In this document: one piece after another, positions 33,150 to 45,219 of the stretch
Layout of the letters: the number at the start of each line of letters is the position of its first letter
How positions within the stretch are numbered: the first letter of the stretch is position 1
From: Prorocentrum cordatum
Lineage: Eukaryota > Sar > Dinophyceae > Prorocentrales > Prorocentraceae
DNA length: 64,000 nt
Direction of reading: 5' to 3'
Assembly: GCA_963575745.1 (NCBI GenBank)
Contig: CAUYUJ010003547.1
Coordinates: forward strand, 62,001 to 126,000
Notes under the pieces: model-generated
The model's database searches: none
What the model saw: only the letters and a program-made list of their open reading frames with translations
What the model was told of the DNA's origin: nothing
Program-made: the position numbers and the translations under genes

Positions 33150-34740
33150 CGGTCATATTGAAATGCAATCCCAAATCACGGAACCGCTTGATCTACACGT
33201 TTCTTTCAACGCTCTGATGGTGTTGAGGGTCTCACTCAAGCTCCTCTCGAACTTCCTCGGATGCCACAAGTCAAGCCAAGTCAAGCCTGGTCGAGGGGCC
33301 GGGAGGCCGCTCGCTCCGCAAGCGGAGACTGAGGGCGTGAAATAACACGGCAAGAAAACGCGCATGCAAGAGAATTGGTGGACATAAACATCGATATACA
33401 CTCTATCATACATCATGCGTTCCACCACATGTAAGCGACCTACAATTGGTGATAAACTCGTACCTTGCTCTTGTCCTAAGAAAGAATCGACGGCATCTGT
33501 CCATCTACGTCGCGGCTGACCTCGGCGTCGAACTCTGGGCGGGCGCCATCGTAACATTTGCGCTGGCCACGTTTGCGGGTCACCGGTGGCAAGACGTGCC
33601 ACAAGGCGCTTCAGGGAGCGATCCATCACAACGAGCCAGTCTGACACAGGAAACATGCCTAAAGCGACGCGCACTTTTTGCTTGCAGCGTCGCCCCGCTT
33701 CCTCCCAACTTTCGCTGGGATGCTTGTTGAAACCGACCATCTTGCGCAGAATTTTTGCTCGCGTCGACGCAATCCGCGACCGATGGACTGCTGTCGTGGC
33801 TGTCGTCGAGAGACCGTAGACTGCGGTAGGCGTAACAACCACGTCGAAAGTTTCAACATAACTGTTTTGTGCAAGCGAAACTTACCCCAAGCACACTCCA
33901 TGCCGTAATTTACATTGATGCTGCGCAAGTCCCCTCCGAATGTCTTACCGAGATACTTGTGAAACACTTGGGACGTCATGACAGGCAACTGGCATCCGGT
34001 AAGTTGCAGCATGAGAGTCTCTTCAACGTTGGACACAGAAACGTCGTTAGTGAATATTCACGTCTTGTCTGCATTCAATGAGAGGCCCTACGCCGACAAG
34101 TATTCCGAAACAATGTCTAACATGCGAGTCGCCTCTGCGGCAGAACGTGCATACAGTACCGTCTCATCCGCATACTGGATGTTGCTGAGTAACTTGGCGT
34201 CTCCAACGTTGAAGCCGCATTGCTGAGCTCGGATTTTGAACCTCTGGATTGCGGGCTCCAGTCCAGCGTTGAAAAGCAGCGGTGGCAAAACAGCGCCTTG
34301 CTTGACTCCGCGCGTCATGGCAAACGTTGCGCTGCCATTAACGCTGCCCCACTGGGCACTGTAGATGTCTGACAAGCGACGCACGTATTCTACATCAAAT
34401 TCCTTGTTCCGCCAACGTTTGGAAACGCACGTGATGCTCCAGCCTGTCGAAAGCTTTGGTGATATCAATGCTGGCTATCCACAGTGGGAGCTGCCACTCC
34501 CAGGCCTTCGCGCAAAGATCCTCCAAAACGACAAATGCGTCGTCCACGGAGCGGCCCAGTCGAAATCCTATTTGGTCATGCGTCTGCTCTCTCTCTCTCT
34601 CTCTCTCTCTCTAAAACGGGTTGCAGACGCGAGAAAAGTAGGCGAGCGACTATCTTAGACGTTGTGAGTAAAATCGCAATGGGACGCCACTTCCTGACAC
34701 CATGCTTGTTGCCCGTCTTCGGCAACATGGTAGGACACGT
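33150..34740 (-). mobile_element. Decayed LINE reverse transcriptase and C-terminus, minus strand
   Basis: Reading the minus strand from about 34735 and allowing frame changes, RT blocks appear in order: KWRPIAILLTTSKIVARLL (about 34700-34640); after a (GA)n insertion, QIGFRLGRSVDDAFVVLEDL (about 34575-34515); motif A ASIDITKAFDRLEHHV (about 34475-34430); motif B TRGVKQGAVLPPLLFN (about 34315-34270); motif C IQYADETVLYARS with the second Asp of YADD replaced by Glu (about 34185-34145). Downstream, KILRKMVGFNKHPSESWEEA and a W-P-P ... R-x-G-Q-P-R-R-R-W block (about 33570-33500) match the C-terminal region of jockey/R1-type elements. Missense, frameshifts and the dinucleotide insertion show it is dead. 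No endonuclease is visible upstream, where 34757 onward is low complexity. Confidence 0.75.
34586..34613. repeat. (CT)n microsatellite inside the LINE RT
   Basis: A CT run of about 28 bp lies between RT blocks of the minus-strand LINE, where related elements have coding sequence. It is therefore a later expansion. Confidence 0.9.
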
Positions 34741-34756
34741 CTCCCGTCTCGGATGC

Positions 34757-35000
34757 CCCCCCCCCCCCCCGAAGCAGGACTGCGTCGCCGCGGGCTTCGA
34801 GCCCCTTGAGGCTCCCGTCGTGCCTGCTCGCGCTCCTCTCTACTCCACGTTCCCTCCTTCCCTCCACTCTTCTCTCCTCCTCCTCCTCCTCCTCCTACCT
34901 TCTCCCCTCCCTTCCTCCTACCTGCTCGTTCCCGAATTTCTTTCCTCCTGGAGCAGGAGGAGGAGGAGGAGGAGGAGGAGGAGGAGGAGGAGGAGCAAGA
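34757..35000. repeat. Poly-C, CT-rich and (GGA)n tracts
   Basis: A run of C at 34757-34770, CTCCTC triplets at 34870-34900 and (GGA)n at about 34955-34995. Confidence 0.9.
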
Positions 35001-35061
35001 AGAGGAAAGCCGTCGCATCTGTGACACCTCTCGTCTTCATTTCAGGAGGGGCTCTCATGGA

Positions 35062-35600
35062 ACTCTTTTAGGCCGTCTTTGGGGCTGTCTTGGGCTCCCG
35101 TTGGGCATTATGGGGGGTTCTTTGGGGCCGTCTTGGGTCCCTCTCAAACCATGTTGGGTCTCTCTTGGGCCGCCTTGGGGCTCTGTCTGGGGTTCATCTC
35201 GGTGCCGACTTGGGGCCGTCGAAAGGCCTCATCAGGCTGTCGTGGGTCTCTCCAGATGGCCTCTTTGCCGTCTTGGATTCCCCTTGGGCCTCACGGGTCC
35301 TCTTGGGCCGTCTGTAGACCCGCTTGGGGCCTCTGGGGCTGTCTTGGGGCCACCTCGGATGCTTTTGGGTCGTCTTGTGCTGACGGCAGCCGATGAGAGA
35401 GAGTGCGGGGAATCTCAAACGACAACGAACAAGGATGTGGGCTTCTTTGGGCCTCACTGGAAGTCCTTGTGTGGCCCTCTTGGGCCCTCTACCGCTGTAG
35501 GAGGCGTCTTGTGCCGTCTTGAGGCCATCTTGGGCCGCCTTGGGGCCATCTCGGGATTGTGCCATCTCTGCGGCCTTGGTTGTCTGCTTGGGCCGTCTTA
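35062..35600. repeat. GTCTTGGG minisatellite array
   Basis: Units such as GGCCGTCTTGGG and GGGTCTCTCTTGGGC. A non-repetitive island lies at about 35385-35440. Confidence 0.8.
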
Positions 35601-35629
35601 GAAGCTCGGGGGCGCGGGCCCATACTTCC

Positions 35630-35720
35630 TGTTACGGGGGACCGTGGCCTCGGGAGAGCGGACCCTTTGTTTTTTTGATTATGGAGGATCGCGGCCTCGG
35701 GAGAGGGGCGGTGCATGTGA
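35630..35720. repeat. Diverged relative of the 42-bp repeat
   Basis: Two units, GACCGTGGCCTCGGGAGAGC and GATCGCGGCCTCGGGAGAG, about 48 bp apart, resemble the 42-bp units at 6879-7010. Confidence 0.5.
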
Positions 35721-35724
35721 TTGG

Positions 35725-36635
35725 ACGTTGCCGTGACGGGAGGGGGGGCTGGGGTTTATAAGAGCACCCAGGCAGAATTTGGCAGTCTACCACGCCTTAA
35801 CGTGCCGGGGGGTACGGTGGGGGATTTGTGGCCAGGACGAGGAGGACTTCTTCGTTTTCGTCCTCGTCCTCCTCCTCGTGATCCTCTTCCTCCTTCCCCC
35901 CTCCCAGCACTCCATCCCTCTGCTCTCCGCCTTCCCGCTGCAGTGCCCCCCCCCCTGCCCCGCCCCCTCCATGAACCAGTGACATTTCTGGTGAGTTCTT
36001 TGGTGCACGGCCCGCCAGGGCCTCCAGCTTTCGGTTGGGTCCCAGTTGTTTTCTACCCCGACCAGGTGTTTTGCCACCCCCCTTACCGCTTGCCGCAGGC
36101 GATGGCAGCCCCCTGTTGATGCCATTTCGGCGCCTCACGTCTTGCCGTCGGCTTGAACGATTGTGAGAGCCCGCTGGGGGGCAGGGCCTGGGACGCAGTT
36201 GGCAGAGTCCTCGCCCGTCTCCTCGGCCTCCGCATGCCATTCCTTCGCTCCCTCATCCTCGGTACTCTTTGGGCCGCACGTGCGGCCACGGCACGGGCGT
36301 GCACAGGAGCCTCTTAGGCAGGCCCCCGATGGATCGTTGCGAACCGCCGCCGGGAGCACCTACTCGTCAGGTCTATCCAAGGCTGTTGCAGCCAGGGTTT
36401 TTTGATGGTTCCCTGGCTCTTACCGCTTCGGAAGGTGCTGACACAGACTGTTGCCTCGGTGTTGGAGCTCAGACAGGGGCTCCTGAGTATGCGCCCTGGT
36501 CTGGCGAGCGTGATCATGATCTCTGAACACTTCGCGTATCCCCTCCGGCCCACCAAGAACCATTACCAAGTTGTCTTTTCTCGGTGGACCGTGTACCCAT
36601 TTGGATATCTTTGGGAGCCTCTGTGAACAAGAGGC
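35725..36635. other. Unassigned region
   Basis: Contains a CT-rich tract (35860-35960). The minus strand is open over 35797-36240 and neighbouring frames, with charged peptide sequence but no recognised domain. Confidence 0.3.
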
Positions 36636-36639
36636 ATAT

Positions 36640-37260
36640 TGGATGCCTCTCGGCGTCTCTTGGGATGTCTCCTAGGGGGCTATTGGTGGCCGCTTGAGGC
36701 TGCTTGGGGGCTTCTTGGGGGCTTTGGGGGTCCTATTGCGGTGTCTTAGGGGGCTTCTGTGAGGTCTATTGGGAGTCTCTTAGGGGCGTCTTGGGGCCTT
36801 CTAGGAAGCCTTGGACGCCTTCTTCGGACCACCTTGGAGGACATCTATCAAAGAAGCGGGGGTCCTCACTTAATGTGCCCTTGTGGAGCCCCTAAAACTA
36901 TGTTTTGGGGCTCGTGGGGCGCTCTTGGGGCGCTCTTGGGGCCACCGTGGAGCCCTCTTGGGCTCCTCTTGGGTCTCTCTTGGGCCCTCTTGGAGCCGTC
37001 TTAAGGCCTCGGAAACTAAAAGGCCATCGGAAGCTAACGGGCGAGACGGCCAACGTCATTGATTTCCCCAACGTGTTGGAAGGATGCTGGCCTCTTGGGC
37101 CGCCCTGGGGGGGCACCCAATGCCACTTGGACCCATCTTGAAGCAGTCTTTGGTCCACCTGGAGGATGTTGGAAGCCATCTTGAGCGCTCTCGCGCTATC
37201 TTGAGCCATCTTGGAGGTCATCTTGGGCTATCTAGGGCCTTCTTGGAGCCATTGTCTTGG
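36640..37260. repeat. CTTGGGG minisatellite array with shared marker and tail
   Basis: Units such as GGGGCTTCTTGGGGG and GGGGCGCTCTTGGGG. The marker CATCTATCAAAGAAGCGGGG lies at 36842 and the tail CATCGGAAGC ... CATTGATTTCC at 37023-37068, both shared with the 25.5-26.0 kb array. Confidence 0.85.
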
Positions 37261-37289
37261 ACGCTCCAACGACCCGCGGGGCGCCCCGT

Positions 37290-37410
37290 CCAGAAACAGG
37301 GGGAAAGGGTAGGGGGAGGGGGCAAGACACCTCTCCCATACCCAACCTGTTTGGCTCACTCCCACCCGTCCTCCCGACATGTAGTAACATCCGAGTCTCA
37401 GTATGTCGTG
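37290..37410. repeat. Module shared with 26255-26370
   Basis: GTCCAGAAACAGGGGGAAAG ... CCCAACCTGTTTGGCTCACT ... AGTAACATCCGAG matches the 26.3 kb copy in order and orientation. Confidence 0.7.
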
Positions 37411-37639
37411 CCAAACATGCCGTGTGCCACTGGTGCCGGGTGCGCAAGGTACGCCACGGAAGCACGCGGAGGACATCCGCGCGGCATCGCAGGCAGGTCC
37501 CCGGAATTTTTGCGCAGGCGGGACAGTTGCACCGCACAGCGTCCTTCATGCACTCTCCAAAGCGGTGGATTTGGGCTGGCGGGTGGGCCAGGCCCTTTGT
37601 CTCCAGGGGGCGAGCAGCTTAGTTTCAAGGGAGGACGGC

Positions 37640-38790
37640 CGCGAAGCTTCTGGATGCGTGGGCATCCTGGCAGGACCACATCATCGACGTCGCCAAGGAT
37701 CTGGGCGCGGCTACCAAGTGCGCCTTGGCCGGTCGGGCTTGGCCGTGCGAGGGCGAGTGGGTCATCGAGATTTTGGGCGCGGACTTGAAGGGCCGACGCG
37801 TGCTTCCGAAGGGCGCGATGTGCCCAGTAGACGGGGGCGAGTTGGCGCTGCCCGCGCCGCGCCTGGTACCGCTCCCGTCAGGGTCGTCGACGTCTGCCTT
37901 TGGCCGCCGAGTACTTCGCGGACAACGGCCGCGCGCCGAGGCGACCCTATTCATTGATGAAGCGAGAGCTGGAGAGCCAGGCTGTCTACGGGGACCCCGC
38001 GCTGGACTGGGGGGCACCTCTACGCTTGGCCGAGAGGCTCTGGAGATGCGGGGTGCTGATCTACACGTCTTGTCAAATGGAGTCGGCGCCGCTGTCTGGA
38101 GTCATTCAGAAGTGCTGGGGGAAGGAGGTGGGCGTCCGCAGTGTCATGGAATGGCAGGTGCGTGCCGTGCGGAACAAGAGGAGGGCCAACCCGCGATGGG
38201 GGCCTCCGCCCCGCGTCCCGCCCGGCAGCCCCGCTTCGTCATCCATGTGGACCGATCAGGCTTGGGGGTGGACGGCCGCGTCTACTGGGGGGTCGGTGCC
38301 ATCGCGAACATGTTCCACAGGCTGGAGACGTCCCCGCCTTGCTGGCCGTGCTTCTGCTTGGAGGAGGTTGCGGTCGACGAGCGCGCGGGGCACATGCAGG
38401 GGCAGAGCGTCGGGGTCGGGGTCCGAGGGGGTCTGGTTCTCGACCCTGAAGGCGTTGGTCACGGGCTGGTCCTTGGCCCGTTCCTCGCGCATTCCACGCT
38501 GCAGGCGTGCGTGGACGGCGCTCTTGGCGAAGCGTCGCTGCAAGCCCGCCTCGCGCGCGGGGCCCACGCCCTGGCTGCGCGACGAGGCCGCCGCTTCGAG
38601 GCGCTGAACTGGGCCTACATGAACGAGCGCGCCAGTCCAGCGAAAGTTCTTCGAATCCTTCCACGACGATCGCGCACGGAGGTCGACGGAAGCAGAGCGA
38701 GGCTGAAGACGGTGGAAGTCTCGCAGAACGCAGCGGAAGTAGATGACATCGTTTCCGAGCCCCTTGCCCCCGTAGAAACCTAGCGTTGTT
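37640..38790 (+). pseudogene. Coding-like segment, function unknown
   Basis: Two overlapping plus frames (37725-38783 and 37900-38607) and the minus frame 38256-38846 are all open, which is expected at this GC. The plus frames carry peptide sequence that looks less biased than pure GC artefact (EYFADNGRAPRRPYSLMKRE, LESQAVYGDPALDWGAPLRL, WGVGAIANMFHRLETSPP). No catalytic motif or zinc finger is seen. It may be another eroded element ORF. I do not assign a function. Confidence 0.25.
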
Positions 38791-38799
38791 GTCTTCAGC

Positions 38800-41700
38800 C
38801 GCGGGCCGGCCAGGATCCCGCCTAGCGTAGCCCCATGAAAAAGCATATGTTCAGCCCGACCGATACCCCGCCCTTCGAAAATAAGAGAATCCAGAATGTA
38901 GGGTCTTCAACGGACCCCGCCGCGTTGGGATGGGCTCAACGCGCGATGGGCTCCAGAAGTTCAAGGGCCTTTGCTGCGTTGTGGCCATTTTGAAGCCGCC
39001 TGCCGACGATGCGGGGTCATTTCGGGGTCATCTCAGGGTCGTTTGGAGGTCCTCGTCGGCGGTCTGAGACCCTGGCCTGGGGCTCGGGCTGGGCGTCACG
39101 CGGTAATTGCGCGCAGTTGTAAATATTTGTCCGCGGGACTTTCCAGAGAAACTTTTGTTAGAGCCGAGCGTGGCGCCATGGCCGCGTCGCGGGGCGCCGA
39201 TGGCCGCGAGCAGGAGGGGGCGCCCAGCGTGGCGGCGAAGGTCAGGGCCAACTGAGCAGCACCGGCGCGCCGGCGCACGAAGGGCAGATGGGGAACGGGG
39301 TCGAGTCCTGGGGGGCCATCTTCACAGGCCCGAACCGAGCCGGCCGCAACCCCGAAAAGACGTGCACGCACGCCCCCGCGACGCTGGCGCTGGCGGAGCG
39401 GCCTGCTTGGACGGCGGAAGTGCTCGAGCGCCGGGCGGGCCGGCGGGCCTGGGCCACGCCGTTAAAGAAGACTGGCGGCGCCGTTCAAGCTGTCCGACCA
39501 GGGTGCCTGGAGTTGACTGCCCCATCTTACTTCGTCCCGCTTGTGGTCGCGCACCTCGAGGACGCGTGGTCTCGCCAGGTCTTCATGGCCGATCCCGGTG
39601 CTCCAGCGACGCGGGCCACGGCGTCGCGGTCACGATGGCTGCGTCGGAGGAGATCCGCGCGGAGGCGAAGTGCAGCGATTGCAGAGGGTGGACCATTGCA
39701 TCCGAGGACCACTGCGTTAGCTAGCATCGAGGATAATGCGCGGCAGGAGGGCCGCGACGGCTACTCTTACGACGCGGATGAGCCGGCGCCGGCGTCGGCC
39801 AGGCCTTCGCGGATCTGGGGTCGAAGTTCTTCGTGACATCGACAGTGGTGGCCGCCTGTCTGCGAGGCGGGCGGCCACCGCCTGTCGGATCACCCTGCAG
39901 ATCCAGGGGGTGGCGTCCAACCCGTCAATCCAGAGCTTGGGCGACGTCGACGCGAAGGCCGATCGCGGACGCCGACGGGCGGGCGCAGTGCATCGACCAG
40001 TGCTGCCGCGGATCGTCGCCCATGACGCCCGCGACGGATCGCATGTCGGGCAGCTTCGACTGGGCCGCGCAGGGGGGCAGCCGCGCTCTTATATCTGACG
40101 CGCAACCGCGAGGGGCGCCGCCAGGCGACTCTCGAAAAGCGGCGAAAACCAAGGAGTTCGACCTTCCGAACGGCCGCGGGGCGGACTTGCCAGCCAGCGC
40201 TGCGCGACGCCCTGAGCGAGGTCGTCATCGAGGTGCGCATCGCGATGACGGAGCGGCACCGCTGGCCCGGCGCCGAGGGCTCGTCCATTCCCCCACCTCG
40301 GCGACCTCGGGGCCCCCGCGCCCTGGGAGATCGAGGAGGGAGGTGCGCCGCGGGGTCGAGTTCGGGCCTCGCCTTTGTCGCGCGCGCGGCTGCCGATCAC
40401 GAGATGGATGCCCCTCTACTTCGGCAGGTCGAGGGCGGCCGAGCGGGCGAACATCGGCGAGGGCGCGCGCCTTCGTGGGGCCCCCGCGACAACTGGTTAG
40501 ATCTGCCGCCGGGCGGCCGCGACCACCCTGAGTTTCTGCATCCGCGGCCCCCTCGCTACGCCCCCGTCGGAGGCGAGCGCGGCGGGCGGCCCGTCGCGCG
40601 GGAGCTCTGCGGGGGCGGCGCCGGAGACCGCCCGGGCCCGCAGAGACCGAGCCGCCCCGACCGAAGCGACAAGAGTCGAGGAACTCCCGACCGGGCACGA
40701 GCAGCGGTCGCTTGGCCACGCGTGCGCGGGCAACGGTTGCGGTTGACCGCCCTGCCTGGATTCGCAGGCGAACTCGCGGCGGCGCGTCGCGAGTCTCTCC
40801 CGCCCCCGGGGCCTTCGTTTGCGACCTATGCGGGGATTTTTGGCGCGGGCAATTCCCGACAGAGGTTTCGCGATTCTTTTTGCGCGTTCGGCGGCAGGCG
40901 CGGCGGCGGCGCAGCTGGCCCCGCAAGTCCGCAAGTTCCTTGAGTTTTGCAGCGGGAGCGGCTGACAGCGCGCGTCTGAGCTGGAGGCGGGCTGCAGTTC
41001 TGCGGTTAGCACCAGAGAGCCACCCTGGGCTCGGCAGTTTTGTTCGGCCGGCTGGTTGTCCGGCCGGAGTTGTGAAACAATTTGCCGCTCGCTATCGGCG
41101 GCCTCAAGAGCTGACAGAGGCTGGCGGGCGCGATCCAGGGCGGCCTGTTCCCTGGGGGGGCCGCCCGCGCCGCGGCGCGGTGCATGTTCAAGTCGGGCGT
41201 CGAGACGTCGGGGCGATCTCCAATGCGACGTCTACGGCCGCGAGCATGACATGGGGGCGTTGAAGGTGGCGGGCGCCGTCGGGGACGGCCAGCGCACGGC
41301 CCCGGCGCTCGGGGTCTCCAGCCGCGGCGAGAAGGTCAAGACAGGTACCGGCCAAGGAGTGGCGGTGCGTCTTGGGACTGCCGCTAACCCAGCGATGGGG
41401 CAGCGCGACTCCCGGGCGGGCCAGGGCGAGGAGCTGTTCGGCGTCGGCCAGGCGCAGCTCAGGTAGCATCGCCCTCGCGCAGTTGACGGAGATCCTTTGA
41501 GCTTTTCGTTATGGCCCGAGGCCGGCGGGGCGTCTGCCCAGGGCGTTGGGGGCGGCGGCGGCGAAGGGGCCCGCGCGAGGCGCCGCGGCCGAGCCGTTGA
41601 AGTTGAAGACCTCGAAGGATCGAGGCAAGGAACAGCCGCGGCAGAGCGACGGCGAGGACAGCGGCGGCCACTTTTCAGATGAGACCGTGGGCGAGGACAC

Positions 41701-42000
41701 ATGTTGGCGGATAGAATGGGGGTAGAAGAAAGGGGGCCCCCGCGCGCGGGCGGCTGGGGGCGCCTTGCGACGGCCCCCGAAGGGAGGCGGCCCGCGGGCG
41801 CGACCGCCGCCCCGCGCGCGTCGATGCCATTCTGGCCCGCGACATCTGGTGCGCCAGCGAGCTGGCGTTTGCCCGGAGTCTTGGCTGCGCTTCTGCGCGG
41901 CGCCGTTAATGACCTTGGCGCTCGCCGTTGCCCCCCGCCGCCCCCTGCGCGACAGCGGTGACCTTTTTTTCGGTTTTGCCGGGCGCGTAGTGCGGATGCT
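38800..42000. other. GC-rich region without recognised genes
   Basis: All frames are long and Arg/Ala/Gly/Pro-rich. The minus-strand piece 41469-41188 (ADAEQLLALARPGVALPHRW) looks somewhat like coding sequence. A plus-strand Cys pair (FVCDLCGDFWRG) lies near 40805. Neither is enough for a call. Confidence 0.35.
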
Positions 42001-42010
42001 GGACGATGGC

Positions 42011-42440
42011 GATGGCGATCGCGACGCCGCCCCCAGGTCAGAGTTTGCTCTGGCGGCGCTCAGCGCCGGGAGTTCACGCTCGCCGACGCGCGGATGGGCC
42101 GCCGAGGCACATGCGCGATTTCAATTGGCCCGCGGGGCCCTCTCAGCGCACTGGAGAAGGACAAATCCATGCCGCCCATTTTCTGACCTGGCGCGCGGGG
42201 GGGCCGCGCCGTGGGCGGGGCGCCCGGGCCTCTCCGCCGCGCCCGCCCCCACCCATTTGAAACCGGTGCTTTCCTGGAAGATGGCGACCGCGATGCCGTC
42301 TCTTGGTCAGTGAGTGTTTGTTACGGGGGCGCTCGGCGCCGGGATTTCGCACTCGTTGACCTGTGGTTCGGCTCCCGAGACGCATCTCTGTTTGTGCTTG
42401 GCCCGCGGGGCCCTCTCACCGCAATGGCGAAGGAACAGTG
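42011..42440. repeat. About 160-bp tandem duplication, about 270 bp apart
   Basis: GATGGCGATCGCGACGCC ... GGCGCTCAGCGCCGGGA ... GGCCCGCGGGGCCCTCTCA at 42011-42165 recurs at 42280-42440 with substitutions (GATGGCGACCGCGATGCC ... GGCGCTCGGCGCCGGGA ...). Confidence 0.75.
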
Positions 42441-42444
42441 CGCG

Positions 42445-43255
42445 TCGGGGATGTCGGAGCTGCGTCGTCAGATCTTTTTTCGGTTCGCGCAGCTTTCGTT
42501 TGCGCCCGCTCTGCTCATGCTGGCTGGTTTTGAGACTGGGATGGCGCCGGGGAGGGGGTCGGCGCGGGCCCGGGCTGGCTGCCGGTCGGATCGGGGAGTC
42601 CGCGTTTAGTCAGAGGGAACGGCGATCAAGTTCCCAGCGGGAGCGCTGCCAACTATCTCGCTTAACCCTGCGCCGCGGAAAATATAGTAGACCCCCCGTT
42701 CACCATCGATCACCGCCCTGCCAAAAGATGTCGTCGGGGAGAGGGGCGGCAAATTCGAATTTTCTCATCGTGGGGGAAAGTTGCGAATCGAAGTGGCCAC
42801 CTCCTTATGCTGCCTGGCAACATCATTAAAACATGCGCGGCATGTTCCACCACTTCAGCTTCCGCCGCAAGGCGCGAACGCGTGGTGGGGCTCTGGGATT
42901 CTCGCCACTTCAGCTTCCCCAAAACACGAAAGTGTGGCATGGCTTCGGGGCCCCGCCTTCTTGGGAACGCGCGACAGGGGCATCTGCTTAGGATCTGCAG
43001 AGCGCGGGCAAGGATCTGCAAGAGCACGGGCCAAGGATCTCGAACTCATCATCATCAGCTCATTGCCGTCATCGTCATCAACATGCCCATCGGCTTCCTC
43101 GGCGCCCGCCATGTTGCGATCTGCCCGGGAAATCTTCATATCGCCCCTGGACCCCTAATCATTACCTAATGTTATCATCCCCCGGGTGTGATCATCGGGG
43201 GCGCGCGTTTACTCCCGTCCGCCCACCCGTTGCATATGTGGCCTCCGAGTCTCAG
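42445..43255. other. Unassigned spacer
   Basis: No gene is recognised. The phrase AAGGATCTGCA(G/A)GAGC(G/A)CGGGC recurs near 42990 and 43012. Confidence 0.35.
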
Positions 43256-43502
43256 CGCAGGCAGGGGCCGCCATCGACAACCGCTTAGAACCAACGCAGA
43301 CGCCCGCCAGGCGCGCGAAGCCCGCGAGATGAGCCGAGCACGCCAGGTGCGCAACGAGCGCCAGGTGCGCCGCATTTGGCAACGTGTCGATCCCCCGCCG
43401 CCTCTGTCTGCACACAGCAGATAAGATGCTGCCCCCCCACCCCGTCGTCCCTGGCAAGGCGCGTGTTTTTTTCCGGCCGTTATATGGTGTTGGATCCTTG
43501 TT

Positions 43503-44235
43503 TTGAAGAGACATCGCCATGCGTTCCCGCGTCCTCTCCTGCCCTCTTCTCTGCTCTCCTCTCCGGCCACTTCGTGCCGATCCCGCCTCTGGCCTGCAAA
43601 AGAGGCGGCGCCTGCGGGCTGGATGGGCTCCGGGACCCGCGCGCGCAATGGGTGGGCTCGTTCGGCGCGCAGGGCCAAGAACGGGGCTGGCTGCGATTTC
43701 TGCCGGAAGTGCACGGCGCCCAAAGGCAACGCGAAGCCTAGCGGGAGCGCCGGCAAGGCGCCGACGCCACAGGAGACGAGGTTGCCGCCAAGGCCAAGCT
43801 CCGCAAGCTCGGAGGCCACCTCCAGGAGTGGCGGAAGCAGTCTGAGGACCCCGACCTTGGCCCCCTGGCCCGGGGCAACCTCGCCGCGCTGCAGCAGCAG
43901 GAGGATGCGCTGCAGGTGGCTGTCGGCGCAGGCTGCGAAGTGCTACGATGCTTCGGAGCGAGTCGAGAAGCAAGGGGGGGGGGGGGGCGTGTGGCCCAGG
44001 AGCAGCTCGAGAAGGACAGAGCCACCCTGGCCAACAAGAGGGGGGGCTGGTCAAGCTTCAGAAGCGCATCGACGAGCTTGGCGTGCCCGAGCCAGGGCAA
44101 GGATGGGGCGCAGCGGTCGCCTTCCTCGAGCAGGCCGCCAAGTGCTCGCGCAGTCGCGACGCCGACCGCGAGCTACAAGAAGCCCATCAACGCGCCCAGA
44201 AACAGAAGAAGGCGGAGGAGGAGCGCGCAGCATAA
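43503..44235 (+). pseudogene. LINE ORF1 remnant with coiled coil
   Basis: The first frame contains a Cys cluster, CDFCRKCTAPKGNAK, at about 43695. After a change of frame, 43741-43975 reads as a strongly helical charged sequence (AKAKLRKLGGHLQEWRKQSE and AALQQQEDALQVAVGAG). Beyond a run of G at about 43976-43986 a third frame continues with QEQLEKDRATLANK, then KLQKRIDELGVPEP, ELQEAHQRAQKQKKAEEE, and a stop at 44233-44235. Cys cluster followed by a coiled coil is the ORF1 layout of these LINEs. The G-run probably caused one of the frameshifts. Confidence 0.6.
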
Positions 44236-44599
44236 GATGCTGCCGGGGAGGATGCGGCAAAGGCAGCAGCGGCAAATGAGACGGCCAAAGAGGTCGAAAT
44301 CCAGGGCCGACGCATCAAGCGGCGGGCCGAGGAGGAGGTCAAGGGTCAAGGAGGAATTGCTCGAGATCCCCCGGGGTGCCGACGAGCAGCAGATCCGCAA
44401 GATCATGGCGGGCGGGGGCTGCGTCTCGGACCAGACCGACAAGCATGCGGGTCATCGTATTCCTTTGTTGGCTGGTTTGCAGCTTGGGCACGCCCCGGGC
44501 ATCAACGTGAAGACCTGGGCGGCGCCGTCGTCTCCCTGGCGACGCTCGCGGCGGGCGGGAGTTCTTCAACGTCAACGCGAACTCCGCGGGCGCGCTCAA

Positions 44600-45215
44600 T
44601 GGGGGTCATAAATCACATGTGTTATACGAGTGCAGCGCCAGTGGCCATGGCGCAGGAGCTGCGGGCCAGCCCGCGCAGCATCTCCTGCTTCGCCAAGCGC
44701 ATGCAGAAGCGCGGCTGGCGGCTGGCGTCTGGGCATCGCCCCGAGCGTCGAGGCGAAGGGCGGCCGGGGCGCGGGGGCCCTCCTGGCGACCGCGCCGTCC
44801 GTCGGGATCATTTACGGGACATTTTGCCGCCCCAGTCTCGGGGCCGCACGGCGAGGGGCGCGCTGGGGAAGCTTATCTTTGGGTCAGTGAGGGCACGTCG
44901 GACAGGAGCCAAACTATACTGAAGAGATTCACCGCCGCGCGAAAGCAGAGGGCAAGAACAGGATCCTCGGGGGAGACTTCAACATTGACCTGCTGTAGTT
45001 CCAGGAGGCAGGAGTGCCCAACAGCGTGGGAAGGATCATCGTGTTCGAAGCCCACAGGGCCCATGCGCTACGATGGGGATAGGCCGCCACAGGGACTTCT
45101 TCATCATGTCCAAGGCACTGGCCGACTGTACTATGATTCCAACGGCGCAGGACAATTACAACGTCGCTATGCGCTCACCTGTCCTGCTCTGCGCGCCATG
45201 TGGTCTGGCCCCGAG
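44600..45215 (+). pseudogene. LINE EEP endonuclease remnant
   Basis: YLWVSEGTSDRSQTILKRFT (about 44866-44930) matches the strand-helix block preceding the GGDxN site. AEGKNRILGGDFNIDLL (about 44945-44995) is the GGDFN metal-binding block itself, followed at once by a TAG. After frame changes, HRDFFIMSKALADC (about 45092-45135) matches the I-D-Y-F-(I/L)-V-S block, and NVAMRSPVL follows where S-D-H-x-P-V is expected. It is clearly derived from an active nuclease but is interrupted. Confidence 0.65.
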
Positions 45216-45219
45216 GTTG

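Noticed and set aside
32773-33345. ORF with a polyglutamate run followed by a hydrophobic segment
   Set aside because: The Glu run is a (GGA)n microsatellite and the rest overlaps, antisense, the 3' part of the minus-strand LINE.
37201-37225. CTTGAGCCATCTTGG as a reverse-oriented spliced leader relic
   Set aside because: It matches only in CTTGAGCCA and is an ordinary unit of the TTGGG minisatellite.
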